Shown here one piece after another: positions 54,356-63,453 of a stretch of 64,000 bases of DNA (position 1 is its first letter; each line of letters opens with the position of its first letter). The notes under the pieces were generated by a model. That model had not been told where the DNA came from. It made no database searches and was given only the letters and a program-made list of their open reading frames with translations. Made by a program: the position numbers and the translations under genes. The DNA is from Rossellomorea marisflavi (lineage in GTDB: Bacteria > Bacillota > Bacilli > Bacillales > Bacillaceae_B), in the NCBI RefSeq assembly GCF_022170785.1, contig NZ_CP081870.1, positions 3,460,001 to 3,524,000 of the forward strand, in the 5' to 3' direction.

Positions 54356-55245
54356 GTTGTTATGCCCTTTCTCTTCTGGATGTCCCGGTGGGAAATGATG
54401 GTCTCATAATCCTCTTCAAAATGATGACCGATATACTCCGCCAAGGCGACGGAACGATGCTGGCCGCCCGTACAGCCGATGGCGATCACAAGCTGACTTT
54501 TCCCTTCCCGCTTATACTGAGGAAGCATGAAGGAAAGGAGGTCCGTCACCTTCTCGATGAACTTCGACGTCTCGTTCCACTTCAGAACATATGTCGCTAC
54601 ATCCTCATCGAGGCCCGTCCGTGGACGCATGGACTCGATGTAATGGGGATTCGGCAGGAAGCGCACGTCGAACACCAAATCGGCATCGATGGGAATACCG
54701 TGCTTGAACCCGAAGGAAACGACATTTACGGTGAAGATACTCTGCTTATTCACCGAGAACTCCGTCAAGATCTTCTCCCGGAGCTCACGCGGCTTCATTT
54801 CCGACGTCTTATAAATCATCTGAGCGCGACCTTTCAATTCCTCCAAAAGCTCCCGCTCCTGCTTGATTCCCTCAAGGGGAAGACCTGCAGGTGCCAGCGG
54901 ATGGGTGCGGCGCGTTTCTTTGTAGCGGCGTACCAAGGCCGCATCATCGGCATCCAGATACAGGATCTGAGGCGTCACCCAGGACGTTTCCGCCAATTCA
55001 TCCAGTGATTTAAAGAGGTGGTCGAAGAACTCCCTTCCCCTGAGGTCCATGACTACCGCGACTTTATTCATCTTATTACCCGACTCTTTCATCAGTTCCA
55101 GGAACTTCGGAAGCAGGGTCGGCGGCAGGTTGTCTACGCAGAAGAATCCCAGATCTTCAAAGCTCTGCATGGCAACCGTCTTGCCGGCACCCGACATCCC
55201 TGTGATGATGACTAATTGTACTTCATTTACTGAACCCGTACTCAT
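54352..55245 (-). CDS. rapZ: RNase adapter / nucleotide-binding protein RapZ (YvcJ)
   Basis: 297 residues: P-loop GMSGAGKT near residue 15, VDNLPP, Walker B-like LRGREFF, and the C-terminal phosphate-binding domain with [19 protein letters not shown] and [11 protein letters not shown]. subtilis YvcJ hydrolyses nucleotides and affects competence; the E. coli homologue binds GlmZ RNA. It heads the mgfK-whiA-crh block and follows the nudix gene by about 50 bases. Confidence 0.96.
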   Translation of the reverse strand: MSTGSVNEVQLVIITGMSGAGKTVAMQSFEDLGFFCVDNLPPTLLPKFLELMKESGNKMNKVAVVMDLRGREFFDHLFKSLDELAETSWVTPQILYLDADDAALVRRYKETRRTHPLAPAGLPLEGIKQERELLEELKGRAQMIYKTSEMKPRELREKILTEFSVNKQSIFTVNVVSFGFKHGIPIDADLVFDVRFLPNPHYIESMRPRTGLDEDVATYVLKWNETSKFIEKVTDLLSFMLPQYKREGKSQLVIAIGCTGGQHRSVALAEYIGHHFEEDYETIISHRDIQKRKGITT

Positions 55246-55296
55246 GCTCTTCCCCCCTGTAAGGTTTCTATCTATCTGCTTTCGTGTTAACCCGAT

Positions 55297-55755
55297 TCAG
55301 CTCGGATCCAATCGGTAGGACAAAAGCTTGAAATCTGGCGTATAGGTGAAGGTTCCGTAAATGGTCTTCTTACCGTGCAGGAGATAATCGAGGATATGGA
55401 AATCCCCTTCTGCCATGGGAAGCTCCCGGATCTCTTCGATATTATGCCACTTGATCGTTCCTTCCTCCGACTCCTGGAAGTTCACACCATCTGCTTCTGT
55501 TGCAAAGAACGAGAACATCATCCACTCCTGGACAATCTGATCTCCATCTTTGATGATGAAGGTGAAAACCCCCTTCAAATCAGGGTTCTTCAAGTAGATC
55601 CCCGTCTCTTCACGATACTCACGGATGACGGCGTCACGGATCGATTCACCGGACTCCATCTTGCCGCCGGGCGCGACCCACCAATTCCTTCTTGGTTTCT
55701 GAAGAAGGAGAACCTTGTCTCCATCCAGATATAAGCAATTTGTAACTCTCTGCAC
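55297..55755 (-). CDS. NUDIX hydrolase (YvcI-like)
   Basis: 152 residues with a full Nudix box: GGKMESGESIRDAVIREY followed by REETGI. YvcI-type enzymes act on nucleoside di- or triphosphates. It starts at GTG 55755, seven bases after GAGGT; an ATG at 55764 is too near that site. First gene of the nudix-rapZ-mgfK-whiA-crh operon. Confidence 0.93.
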   Translation of the reverse strand: MQRVTNCLYLDGDKVLLLQKPRRNWWVAPGGKMESGESIRDAVIREYREETGIYLKNPDLKGVFTFIIKDGDQIVQEWMMFSFFATEADGVNFQESEEGTIKWHNIEEIRELPMAEGDFHILDYLLHGKKTIYGTFTYTPDFKLLSYRLDPS

Positions 55756-55764
55756 TCCATTCAC

Positions 55765-56132
55765 CTCAATCCGACTATGGGGCTGTACAAATCCCCATTC
55801 TTTATCATTCTTTTTATTATACTATGAACCCATACAAGCCACAATGTCTGCGGTGGCGGGACAATGTCGATAAACATCGAATAATTTGTCCAAATCCCGG
55901 TACACGCAGACCGATACAGGCCCTCGGACTCCACTGTTACAGTTTTGTGGCAAAAAAAAGAGACACAGGCGAGTCCTGTGTCTTAAAAGGGATTTATTAC
56001 TTAAAAGGGGGTCAATTTCTTATTATCTATATTACCCGATAAATATTGCACCTGTGTTACAGCAGATTTAAAACGGTATTACGGAATTGTTAACCTTTGT
56101 CGAATCCATGCTGACCCTTGTCGAAATGCGCA
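55765..56132. other. intergenic region with a terminator
   Basis: About 370 bases without a gene. A minus-strand terminator lies at 55952-55984. The rest shows no clear repeat or RNA; the nudix promoter should be here. Confidence 0.4.
55952..55984 (-). terminator. terminator of the SGNH hydrolase gene
   Basis: Arms AGACACAGG and CCTGTGTCT around CGAGT, then T8 (after CTC) on the minus strand. Confidence 0.85.
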
Positions 56133-56849
56133 TCAAAAGTTATAAGAATCCATGATTTGATCGGCAATCAGGTCATATCCCTTCCCGTTCGGATGGAGGG
56201 AATCAGAGAAATATTCCCCTTTCGATTTTCCTTTGAACAATGGATTGGACGAAACGTATTTCACGTTTTCTTGCTTCTTCACTTCCTTGATGATCGTCTC
56301 ATTCCAATCATCCACATACGCTTCGATTTTGTCGCTGTCCCGATCCGGATACGGATTATACAATCCGATCACGAGAATCGGAGCATCTTCATTCAACGTG
56401 TGGAGTGTATCAATGATCTCATCTAGATTATCCAGGTACTCTTTCTTCGCGTCCATGATCTTGTCATGGTGAAGAGGCTTGAAGTCTCCTCCATTGCTTT
56501 TGATCAGATCATTCGTCCCGATATTGATGATGAACAGATCGGCATCGGGCAGATCCTTCGTCACGTCAGGCTTCATGAGCTGCTTCTGCAGCTGGCCGGA
56601 CTTTTGACCAGGGATGCCGAGGTTTTCGAATGAGTAGGTTTCATCGGTCTTTTCTTTGTTCACCTTGTCCTCCAGGCGACCGATGTAACCTGAGTTCTCC
56701 TTGTCTCCTTTACCGTATACAAGGGAGTCCCCGAGGGCGACCACATATTTTTTGTCTGCGGCTTCTTTTTTATCTGTGAAGAATAAATAATAAGCTCCGG
56801 CTAGGAGGACTACAACCACCAGTATTCCGACCATTTTCCAAACTTTCAT
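56133..56849 (-). CDS. membrane-anchored SGNH/GDSL hydrolase
   Basis: 238 residues: an N-terminal signal anchor (about 5-25), then an SGNH domain with block I GDSLVYGKG (Ser42), block II Gly in ENLGIPGQ, block III IGTNDL and block V DSLHPNGKGY with the catalytic Asp and His. It is an extracytoplasmic esterase or lipase acting on acyl or acetyl groups of lipids or surface polymers. The gene stands alone with its own terminator. Confidence 0.9.
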   Translation of the reverse strand: MKVWKMVGILVVVVLLAGAYYLFFTDKKEAADKKYVVALGDSLVYGKGDKENSGYIGRLEDKVNKEKTDETYSFENLGIPGQKSGQLQKQLMKPDVTKDLPDADLFIINIGTNDLIKSNGGDFKPLHHDKIMDAKKEYLDNLDEIIDTLHTLNEDAPILVIGLYNPYPDRDSDKIEAYVDDWNETIIKEVKKQENVKYVSSNPLFKGKSKGEYFSDSLHPNGKGYDLIADQIMDSYNF

Positions 56850-57387
56850 CTTACCCCGACCTTCCGTTTAAACTAGGATGTATGTGTGGTTATTTTCCCT
56901 GAAAATGAGGTTGTAATCCTGTTTATTTTTGGATGGGGGGATTTTGTGAGGGAAGTCCTATTTTTGATGGGGGTCCCTTTGTGATGGGGCGTTTCGTTTC
57001 GCTGCGGCCCGCCGCTTTCCATGGGGCGTGCGGTGAGCCGCTTCGGCAAGCCTGCAGGGTCTCACCCTGCCCGCTTTTCCCATAGGAGTCGGCCGGCCTC
57101 CGCTACACTTCACTTTGTGCGTGGTAGGAATGTGTGCTGGCTTTTACAGGGTGGGTTCATCATTTTCCTTGTTTATTGGGATGAGATGTGGTGGTTAGGA
57201 CCGTTTCGCTTCGCTTCGGTCTAGTAGGGGCCAATCCAACTTCATTCTTTGTCTAATCCTAGCTCTGATGAGTGACGGAAGCATTTAGTGGAAAGGAATA
57301 TTTTCATATACGCGAAGAAGGGAATTGATGGGATATCAAAGAATGTAAACATAGAACAAGTGAATCCATTTAAAGGAGTGAGAACGT
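56850..57387. other. non-coding region holding repeat copy B
   Basis: About 540 bases without a supported gene. Copy B of the GC-rich repeat occupies 56989-57120, and a stub CGTTTCGCTTCGCTTCGG of a related end lies near 57206. Open frames here are created by the repeat. Confidence 0.5.
56989..57120 (-). repeat. GC-rich structured repeat, copy B (inverted relative to copy A)
   Basis: The reverse complement matches copy A at 40507-40636 with only a few differences over about 125 bases, including the central GCAGGGTGAGACCCTGC hairpin. Copies A and B form an inverted pair 16.4 kb apart. Confidence 0.88.
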
Positions 57388-57759
57388 ATGAGTACATCGT
57401 TTATTGAACAAGTGCATTATAACCGGATCCCCGTAAAAGACCTGGAACTGTCCGCGCATTGGTACAGGGATATCCTAGGGCTCCCATTGCTGTCCCTTAA
57501 CGAGGAGCTTGCGATATTGAAGATCAATGAAGGTTCCTCCCTCCTCATCCTCGTTCCAACACCGGATGATACCTACGCCCATTTCACCGTCAACGGGACA
57601 CAAGCGTTCAGCATCGCCTTCACCTCCCGGGACATACCCGGATTTCATCAACACCTAACAGACCACAAAGTAAAAGTCGACGACATCCAACACGATGATG
57701 GCCACGCCTACTTCCACTTTCACGATCCCAACGGAAACAAATTTCAAGTGCATTGGTGA
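57388..57759 (+). CDS. VOC (glyoxalase/bleomycin-resistance) family protein
   Basis: 123 residues with the two beta-alpha-beta-beta-beta modules of the vicinal oxygen chelate fold: VHYNRIPVKDLELSAHWYRD at the start and HFHDPNGNKFQVHW at the end, with likely metal ligands His and Glu/His. The substrate is unknown. AAAGGAG precedes the ATG. The second half has many C-ending codons, like the acetyltransferase beside repeat A. Confidence 0.85.
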   Translation: MSTSFIEQVHYNRIPVKDLELSAHWYRDILGLPLLSLNEELAILKINEGSSLLILVPTPDDTYAHFTVNGTQAFSIAFTSRDIPGFHQHLTDHKVKVDDIQHDDGHAYFHFHDPNGNKFQVHW

Positions 57760-58622
57760 GGATATAGCCTCACATGGTCACAAATAAACTAGGGTCCATT
57801 CAAAATTATTTAGGAGTGCAGTGAAGTAGAGAGTCTCTATTTTTGAGGATCTTGAACAAGTGAACCATAAAGCAACAAGTGCACCCACATAACTTAGCCT
57901 CACCTGACCAAAACAGCACGAATCACATCAACCATCGAACAGTGCAGTGCAGCGGAGGACGGCCGACTCCCGCGGGAATAGAGGCAAGGTTGAGACCCTG
58001 CAGGCGCAGCCGAAGCGGCTCAACTGACTCCCCGCAGGAAAGCGGCCGACCGCAGCGGAACGGAACGGTCCACCCACCACCACTCTCCACTCCAACAGCA
58101 AGAAGAAGAGACGGAGATGAACATTAAACACCACCCATCCATCATCGAAGAGTGCAGTGCAGCGAAGGACAAGGACGGACGACTCCCGCGGGAATAGAGG
58201 CAAGATTGAGACCCTGCAGGCGCAGCCGAAGCGGCTCAACTGACTCCCCGAGGAAAGCGGCCGTCCGCAGCGGAACGCTCTCACTACCATCACTCTCCAC
58301 TCCAACAGCAGTAAGAAGTAACGGAGTTGAACACTATACCTCCACATCCTACACCGAAGAGTGCAGTGCAGCGGAGGACGGACGACTCCCGCGGGAATAG
58401 AGGCAAGGTTGAGACCCTGCAGGCGCAGCCGAAGCGGCTCAACTGACTCCCCGCAGGAAAGCGGCCGTCCGCAGCGGAACGGAACGTTCCACCTACCACC
58501 ACTCTCCACTCAATTGCAGGAAGAAAAGACGGAGATTCTCCCCATCCTTCACCGAAGAGTGCAGCGAAACAGAACGCTCCCTTACAATCACATACCACTC
58601 CAAACACGCTCCCAACACAAAA
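57760..58622. other. non-coding tandem-repeat region
   Basis: No gene is supported; the several long frames exist only because the GC-rich repeats have few stops and appear in multiple frames. Three full and one collapsed repeat copy lie at 57941-58580. Confidence 0.65.
57941..58580 (+). repeat. tandem array of GC-rich repeats (C1-C4)
   Basis: Units begin AGTGCAGTGCAGCGG at 57941, 58151 and 58360, about 209 bases apart. Each has a 130-base GC-rich element (ACTCCCGCGGGAATAGAGGC, GTTGAGACCCTGCAGG, AAGCGGCTCAACTGACTCC, then GCGGCCG(A/T)CCGCAGCGGAACG) plus about 80 bases of linker with CTCTCCACTCCAACAGCA. C2 has small indels. C4 (58558-58580) keeps only the two ends. They belong to the same family as copies A and B but form a separate subgroup. 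Confidence 0.88.
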
Positions 58623-58659
58623 ACAAAAACCGGACTCTCCGCGGAAAGAGTCCGATTTT
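58623..58659 (-). terminator. tnrA terminator
   Basis: Arms CCGGACTCT and AGAGTCCGA, T5 on the minus strand. Confidence 0.85.
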
Positions 58660-58670
58660 CATTTGATCCC

Positions 58671-58991
58671 CTATTTCTTCTGTACTCCGAACCGTGCATT
58701 CAATTGACCCCTAATCATCTTCTGCTTCGCTTCGTTTTTCTCTTTTTTAGACAGCTCGTGTTTGATCTCCTTGGTCGTGACGCCTTCCTCCCGCTGGTCG
58801 GCAATATCCATCAATCGCTCCACATCACGGAACGAATACTTTCGGTACCCTCGATTGGACCGCTCAGGGAAAATCAGATTCTTCTCTTCATAATACCGGA
58901 TTTTTCTCTCTGTCAAACCGGTGAGCTCACTGACGACCCCAATGGAAATCACTTTTTTATCCTTATAGGAAGGCTCCTTCTCCACACTCAC
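58671..58991 (-). CDS. tnrA: nitrogen regulator TnrA (MerR family)
   Basis: 106 residues. It begins [20 protein letters not shown], followed by the winged helix-turn-helix ([35 protein letters not shown]) and ends [12 protein letters not shown], the short tail that binds feedback-inhibited glutamine synthetase. The N-terminal extension and this tail separate TnrA from GlnR. It activates and represses nitrogen genes under limitation. A TnrA box lies upstream. Confidence 0.95.
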   Translation of the reverse strand: MSVEKEPSYKDKKVISIGVVSELTGLTERKIRYYEEKNLIFPERSNRGYRKYSFRDVERLMDIADQREEGVTTKEIKHELSKKEKNEAKQKMIRGQLNARFGVQKK

Positions 58992-59052
58992 TCATCCTCC
59001 TGAAAAGGGAATACCTTGATTATACATGAATCATCCTGAATTTGGATTGTTA

Positions 59053-59069
59053 TGTGAGGAAACCTGACA
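59053..59069 (-). promoter_or_regulatory. TnrA/GlnR box upstream of tnrA
   Basis: TGTGAGGAAACCTGACA fits the palindromic consensus TGTNA-N7-TNACA exactly. It lies 62 bases before the tnrA start, as expected for autoregulation; it also lies 100 bases before the plus-strand FbpA-like gene. Confidence 0.82.
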
Positions 59070-59168
59070 AGAAAAATAGAATTTAGGTAGAAAAGCTTAC
59101 ACAAAGGATGAAATCGCCTGTAGAATCTCTTACACTTTTCTCAATCAGGTAGAAAGGGAGTGGAGTCA

Positions 59169-59321
59169 GTGCCTTTTTTGCGAGAAGCCGTTGAAAAACA
59201 GAAGGAACAGTTCATCTGTCGACTGATGAAAGAGGGGGTGTATGAACGGAAGGAAGATGCTGAAAAATTGACCTTGACCGAGCTTGCCCTCCTGTTGGAG
59301 AACCATGTTAGGAAGAATTGA
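59169..59321 (+). CDS. FbpA-like small protein (50 residues)
   Basis: GTG start eight bases after GGGAG. The sequence MPFLREAVEKQKEQFICRLM and KLTLTELALLLENHV follows the Fur-regulated basic protein domain pattern (LREAIEKKK...GxY...LTLSELE). In B. subtilis FbpA is an iron-sparing helper, but here the protein is less basic and no Fur box is evident, so the function is uncertain. A symmetrical terminator follows directly. Confidence 0.7.
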   Translation: MPFLREAVEKQKEQFICRLMKEGVYERKEDAEKLTLTELALLLENHVRKN

Positions 59322-59323
59322 AC

Positions 59324-59358
59324 AAAAGCCCTGTGGACACGGAGTCCACAGGGCTTTT
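59324..59358. terminator. bidirectional terminator between the FbpA-like gene and trxB
   Basis: Perfect arms AAAAGCCCTGTGGAC and GTCCACAGGGCTTTT, with A- and T-runs on both sides. Confidence 0.95.
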
Positions 59359-59364
59359 AATGTA

Positions 59365-60339
<975 letters not shown>

Positions 60340-60440
60340 TTATTTAAATACTATGGAGGGTGGACCGTTTGGTTTCCTCCTTAGTATGAACTTCCTACGT
60401 CTATCCTATAAAATTAGGAAAGAACCGTCCAAATATATGC

Positions 60441-61955
60441 TCAGGAGAGGTAATCCTCAACAGTGGCGATATATTTTGTCAGCGTGGACACGGCAATCCC
60501 ATATCGTCCACTGACTTCCTTTTTCGTCTTTGCTTCGCTTCTGAGGCGGTACCATGTGTACTCCAATGCAGCCGCGAACGCTTTGGTATTCTTAAAGTCT
60601 TCTCCTTCTTTCAAACCCCTATACGCTACGTTGAACCATGTAAGGTATAGGCCGGACGTGACGCTTGAAATCGGATGGTGGTGCTTATACAAGTGAAGGG
60701 CGATCGCATGGATGGACTCAAGCGTCTCATTCACCTGTACCGACTTTCCTCCCCGCCCGTTCAGGATCTGGGCAAGATAAAGCTTTTCCACAATGGACAA
60801 ATCGTCGATTTCACAAAAATCGGCATGGGAAAGAATCGCTTCCTGATAATCGGATACAGACAGCAGGAATAGCCCGAATAAGCGCTCTTCAGCATCTTCG
60901 CTTTTGAGCTTTTTCAGGATCGATGAGATATGGTTCTCGAATCCTTCGCCTTTCGGTTTCCCGCTCCACGGTTCCTGCCCTTCTTTTTCCGGGGCAAGGT
61001 CGAGCACCTTCTTCCAGGCTTTCCGGGCCGTATCGTGCCGACCGGTTTCAAACGCTGAATGTGAAAGCCAGTAAAAGAAGCTTGCGTCTCCTTCAAAGCC
61101 CGTCTTTTGCAGTGACTTCAGCCATTCATAGCCTTTCTCCGCGTGACCGATGAGGGCAAAGGTCGCGCCGAGCTTGTAGCGGTGCTCAAAGTTGATCGGA
61201 CGCACTTTTTCAAGGCCGAGAATGAGCTCATCCAACTCATCGAATCTCCGCTGATAAAAGTAGAAGACAGCGGTATTGCACAAGGCGTGCAGATTCCCCG
61301 GGTTCTTCTCCAATACTTCTTCCAGCGTGGAGGCGGCCTGTTCCACTTCACCAAGGTAAAAGTACGCGAGTGCGAGATTGTTATAAGCCGACCAGAATTC
61401 GGGATACTCCTTGATCACACCTTGAAGGGTATCGGCCGCCTTCTGGAAGTTGCCTGCCTCGAGCTGTGTTTTCGCTTTTTCCTGCTTGGCGATCAGGTCA
61501 TCGTGTTCGTACAACTCATCGGTGATCAAGTCGGAATCGAGTTCGAGGAGCTCGAGGAGATCTTCGGCGTCTTCGGCAAATTCACCGTAGCGATCCTTTT
61601 CAAGGTAGGCGGACACCTGTTCATACGCTTCCTTGAACAAACCAAGGTGCGCATAGTTGTTTGCCAGGAAATAATGGCACTCGTTCATGCGTGGATCCAG
61701 ATCCTTCAGGATTTCATGCAGAAGTTCATTGGCTTTTTTGAAATCACCGAGTTCTGTCAGGACAATGGAAAGCTGACATGCGATCATCGGCTCCAATGGT
61801 TCCAGTTGTAATGCTCTATTTAAATATTTTAATGATTTTTTCAGTTCACGATGGTGGTATGCTTTCATCCCTTTCGTGAAGTAATACTCACCGGTTGGGA
61901 CGAAGGACAGCACCTTTGCTTGCTCACTGACTGTTTTTGACCCTTTTTTCATCAA
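60441..61955 (-). CDS. tetratricopeptide repeat protein (YvcD-like)
   Basis: 504 residues made of helical pairs. Clear TPR units are at about 26-60 (GMKAYHHRELKKSLKYLNRA), 95-125, 175-240 (YNNLALAYFYLGEVEQAAST) and 280-330; the C-terminus ends with a short helix-turn-helix-like stretch (KEVSGRYGIAVSTLTKYI). It is probably a scaffold. B. subtilis YvcD, also beside trxB, is the likely counterpart. The role is unknown. Confidence 0.88.
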   Translation of the reverse strand: MMKKGSKTVSEQAKVLSFVPTGEYYFTKGMKAYHHRELKKSLKYLNRALQLEPLEPMIACQLSIVLTELGDFKKANELLHEILKDLDPRMNECHYFLANNYAHLGLFKEAYEQVSAYLEKDRYGEFAEDAEDLLELLELDSDLITDELYEHDDLIAKQEKAKTQLEAGNFQKAADTLQGVIKEYPEFWSAYNNLALAYFYLGEVEQAASTLEEVLEKNPGNLHALCNTAVFYFYQRRFDELDELILGLEKVRPINFEHRYKLGATFALIGHAEKGYEWLKSLQKTGFEGDASFFYWLSHSAFETGRHDTARKAWKKVLDLAPEKEGQEPWSGKPKGEGFENHISSILKKLKSEDAEERLFGLFLLSVSDYQEAILSHADFCEIDDLSIVEKLYLAQILNGRGGKSVQVNETLESIHAIALHLYKHHHPISSVTSGLYLTWFNVAYRGLKEGEDFKNTKAFAAALEYTWYRLRSEAKTKKEVSGRYGIAVSTLTKYIATVEDYLS

Positions 61956-62029
61956 AATCCTCCGAAACGTTCGTAATGTAACTACCGTAGTATAACATAC
62001 AACGCACCGCTACTGAACTACCATATTTT

Positions 62030-62068
62030 AAGGGGCGGCCACCGCAGGATATGCAGGGACCGCCCCTT
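62030..62068 (-). terminator. hairpin at the end of the his operon
   Basis: Arms AAGGGGCGG and CCGCCCCTT. The run after it on the minus strand is only AAAATAT, so termination is plausible but not strong. Confidence 0.6.
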
Positions 62069-62074
62069 GAGGGA

Positions 62075-62698
62075 TTACTTATTATGACGTTCCAGCAACA
62101 CGTTGAATACGTCATCCAATGGAAGTTTTTGCTCCCTCAGGAGGACCAGGACGTGGTAGAAGAGATCGGCGGTTTCCCACTTCAGCTCTTCCGCATCACG
62201 GTTCTTCGCCGCGATGATGACTTCTGACGCTTCCTCCCCTACCTTCTTGAGGATCTTATCGACCCCTTTTTCAAAGAGGTAGGTCGTGTAGGCCCCTTCC
62301 GGACGCTCTGCGTCACGGTCGGCAATCAAGGATTCCAGCGTCTTCAGAATTTCTGCACCGGTCGAAGTCTTCTCCCCGTGTACGGTTTCACTGAAACAGC
62401 TTTCCGCACCGGTATGGCACGCCGGGCCTGCCTTTTCGACCATCACAAGAAGGGCATCCTTATCGCAGTCCCAAGTGATGTTCCGTACTTTCTGGATGTT
62501 CCCACTCGTTTCCCCTTTGTGCCAAAGTTCCTGACGGGACCGTGAATAGAACCAGGTCTCTCCGGTTTCCACCGTCTTCTTCAATGATGTTTCATTCATA
62601 TAAGCCAGGGTCAGCACTTCCTTCGTCCCTGCATCCTGGATGATGGCAGGTACGAGCCCCGCCTCATCATAGACAACATCTGCAAGCCATTCTGTCAT
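62075..62698 (-). CDS. hisI: bifunctional phosphoribosyl-AMP cyclohydrolase / phosphoribosyl-ATP pyrophosphatase
   Basis: 207 residues; steps 2 and 3 of histidine synthesis. The N-terminal cyclohydrolase domain has [35 protein letters not shown] and the metal-binding DCDKDALL...GPACHTG. The C-terminal pyrophosphohydrolase domain (about 115-205) has [15 protein letters not shown] and [17 protein letters not shown]. Last gene of the operon; it overlaps hisF by four bases. Confidence 0.97.
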   Translation of the reverse strand: MTEWLADVVYDEAGLVPAIIQDAGTKEVLTLAYMNETSLKKTVETGETWFYSRSRQELWHKGETSGNIQKVRNITWDCDKDALLVMVEKAGPACHTGAESCFSETVHGEKTSTGAEILKTLESLIADRDAERPEGAYTTYLFEKGVDKILKKVGEEASEVIIAAKNRDAEELKWETADLFYHVLVLLREQKLPLDDVFNVLLERHNK

Positions 62699-63453
62699 CG
62701 TACATGCACCTCCTGCGTTCGTAAGTATCGTTTCACTTCTTCTATGCTTGTTTCTTTATAGTGGAAAATGGAAGCAGCAAGGGCGGCATCGGCCCGCCCT
62801 TCAGTGAAGGCATCCTTGAAGTGCTCGGCATTCCCTGCCCCGCCAGAAGCGATGACCGGAATCGAGACAGCTTCACTCACCGCCTTCGTCAGTTCAAGAT
62901 GGAAGCCGTTTTTCTCCCCGTCGCTGTCCATGCTCGTGAGGAGGATTTCACCCGCTCCAAGGGATTCTGCCGTTTTTGCCCACTCGATGGCATCGAGGTC
63001 TGTCAGCTTCCTGCCTCCGTGGGTATAGACGCCGAATGTCCCGGTTTCTACATTCTTCTTCGCATCGATGGCGACGACGATGCACTGGGAACCGAAATAG
63101 TCTGCGCCTTCTTTGATCAAGTCCGGACGCAGCACCGCAGCCGTGTTGAGGGAAACTTTATCGGCACCGGCACGGAGGATCCGCTTCATGTCATCGACGG
63201 AGTTGATCCCGCCGCCGACGGTAAAGGGGATTGCAAGCTCTGCTGCCACCTGCCGAACCACCTCGACCATTGTTTCGCGTCCTTCGTGGGATGCGGAGAT
63301 ATCAAGGAATACAAGCTCATCCGCTCCCTGCTTATCATAGGCCTTCGCAAGCTCCACTGGGTCGCCTGCGTCACGCAGTTCTATGAACTGGATGCCTTTG
63401 ACGACGCGTCCTTCCTTTACATCGAGGCAGGGGATGATTCGTTTCGTCAGCAT
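62695..63453 (-). CDS. hisF: imidazole glycerol phosphate synthase, cyclase subunit
   Basis: 252-residue (beta/alpha)8 barrel: [20 protein letters not shown] with catalytic Asp11, [11 protein letters not shown] near 82, AIDAKK with Asp130, and IASGGAGN near 226. With HisH it forms the imidazole ring and releases AICAR. It overlaps hisA by seven and hisI by four bases. Confidence 0.98.
   Translation of the reverse strand: MLTKRIIPCLDVKEGRVVKGIQFIELRDAGDPVELAKAYDKQGADELVFLDISASHEGRETMVEVVRQVAAELAIPFTVGGGINSVDDMKRILRAGADKVSLNTAAVLRPDLIKEGADYFGSQCIVVAIDAKKNVETGTFGVYTHGGRKLTDLDAIEWAKTAESLGAGEILLTSMDSDGEKNGFHLELTKAVSEAVSIPVIASGGAGNAEHFKDAFTEGRADAALAASIFHYKETSIEEVKRYLRTQEVHVR

Noticed and set aside
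57941-58580. Regularly spaced repeats, possible CRISPR-like array
   Set aside because: The repeated part is about 130 bases, the linkers are themselves conserved rather than unique, and there are no cas genes.
57928-58607. Long open frames through the GC-rich repeats on both strands
   Set aside because: They exist in several frames at once, repeat the same peptide with each unit and have no ribosome sites; they are products of low stop-codon density.
60353-60380. T-box-like GGGTGGACCG upstream of trxB
   Set aside because: There is no specifier stem, terminator or aminoacyl-tRNA/amino-acid gene; it is part of a short hairpin in the trxB leader.
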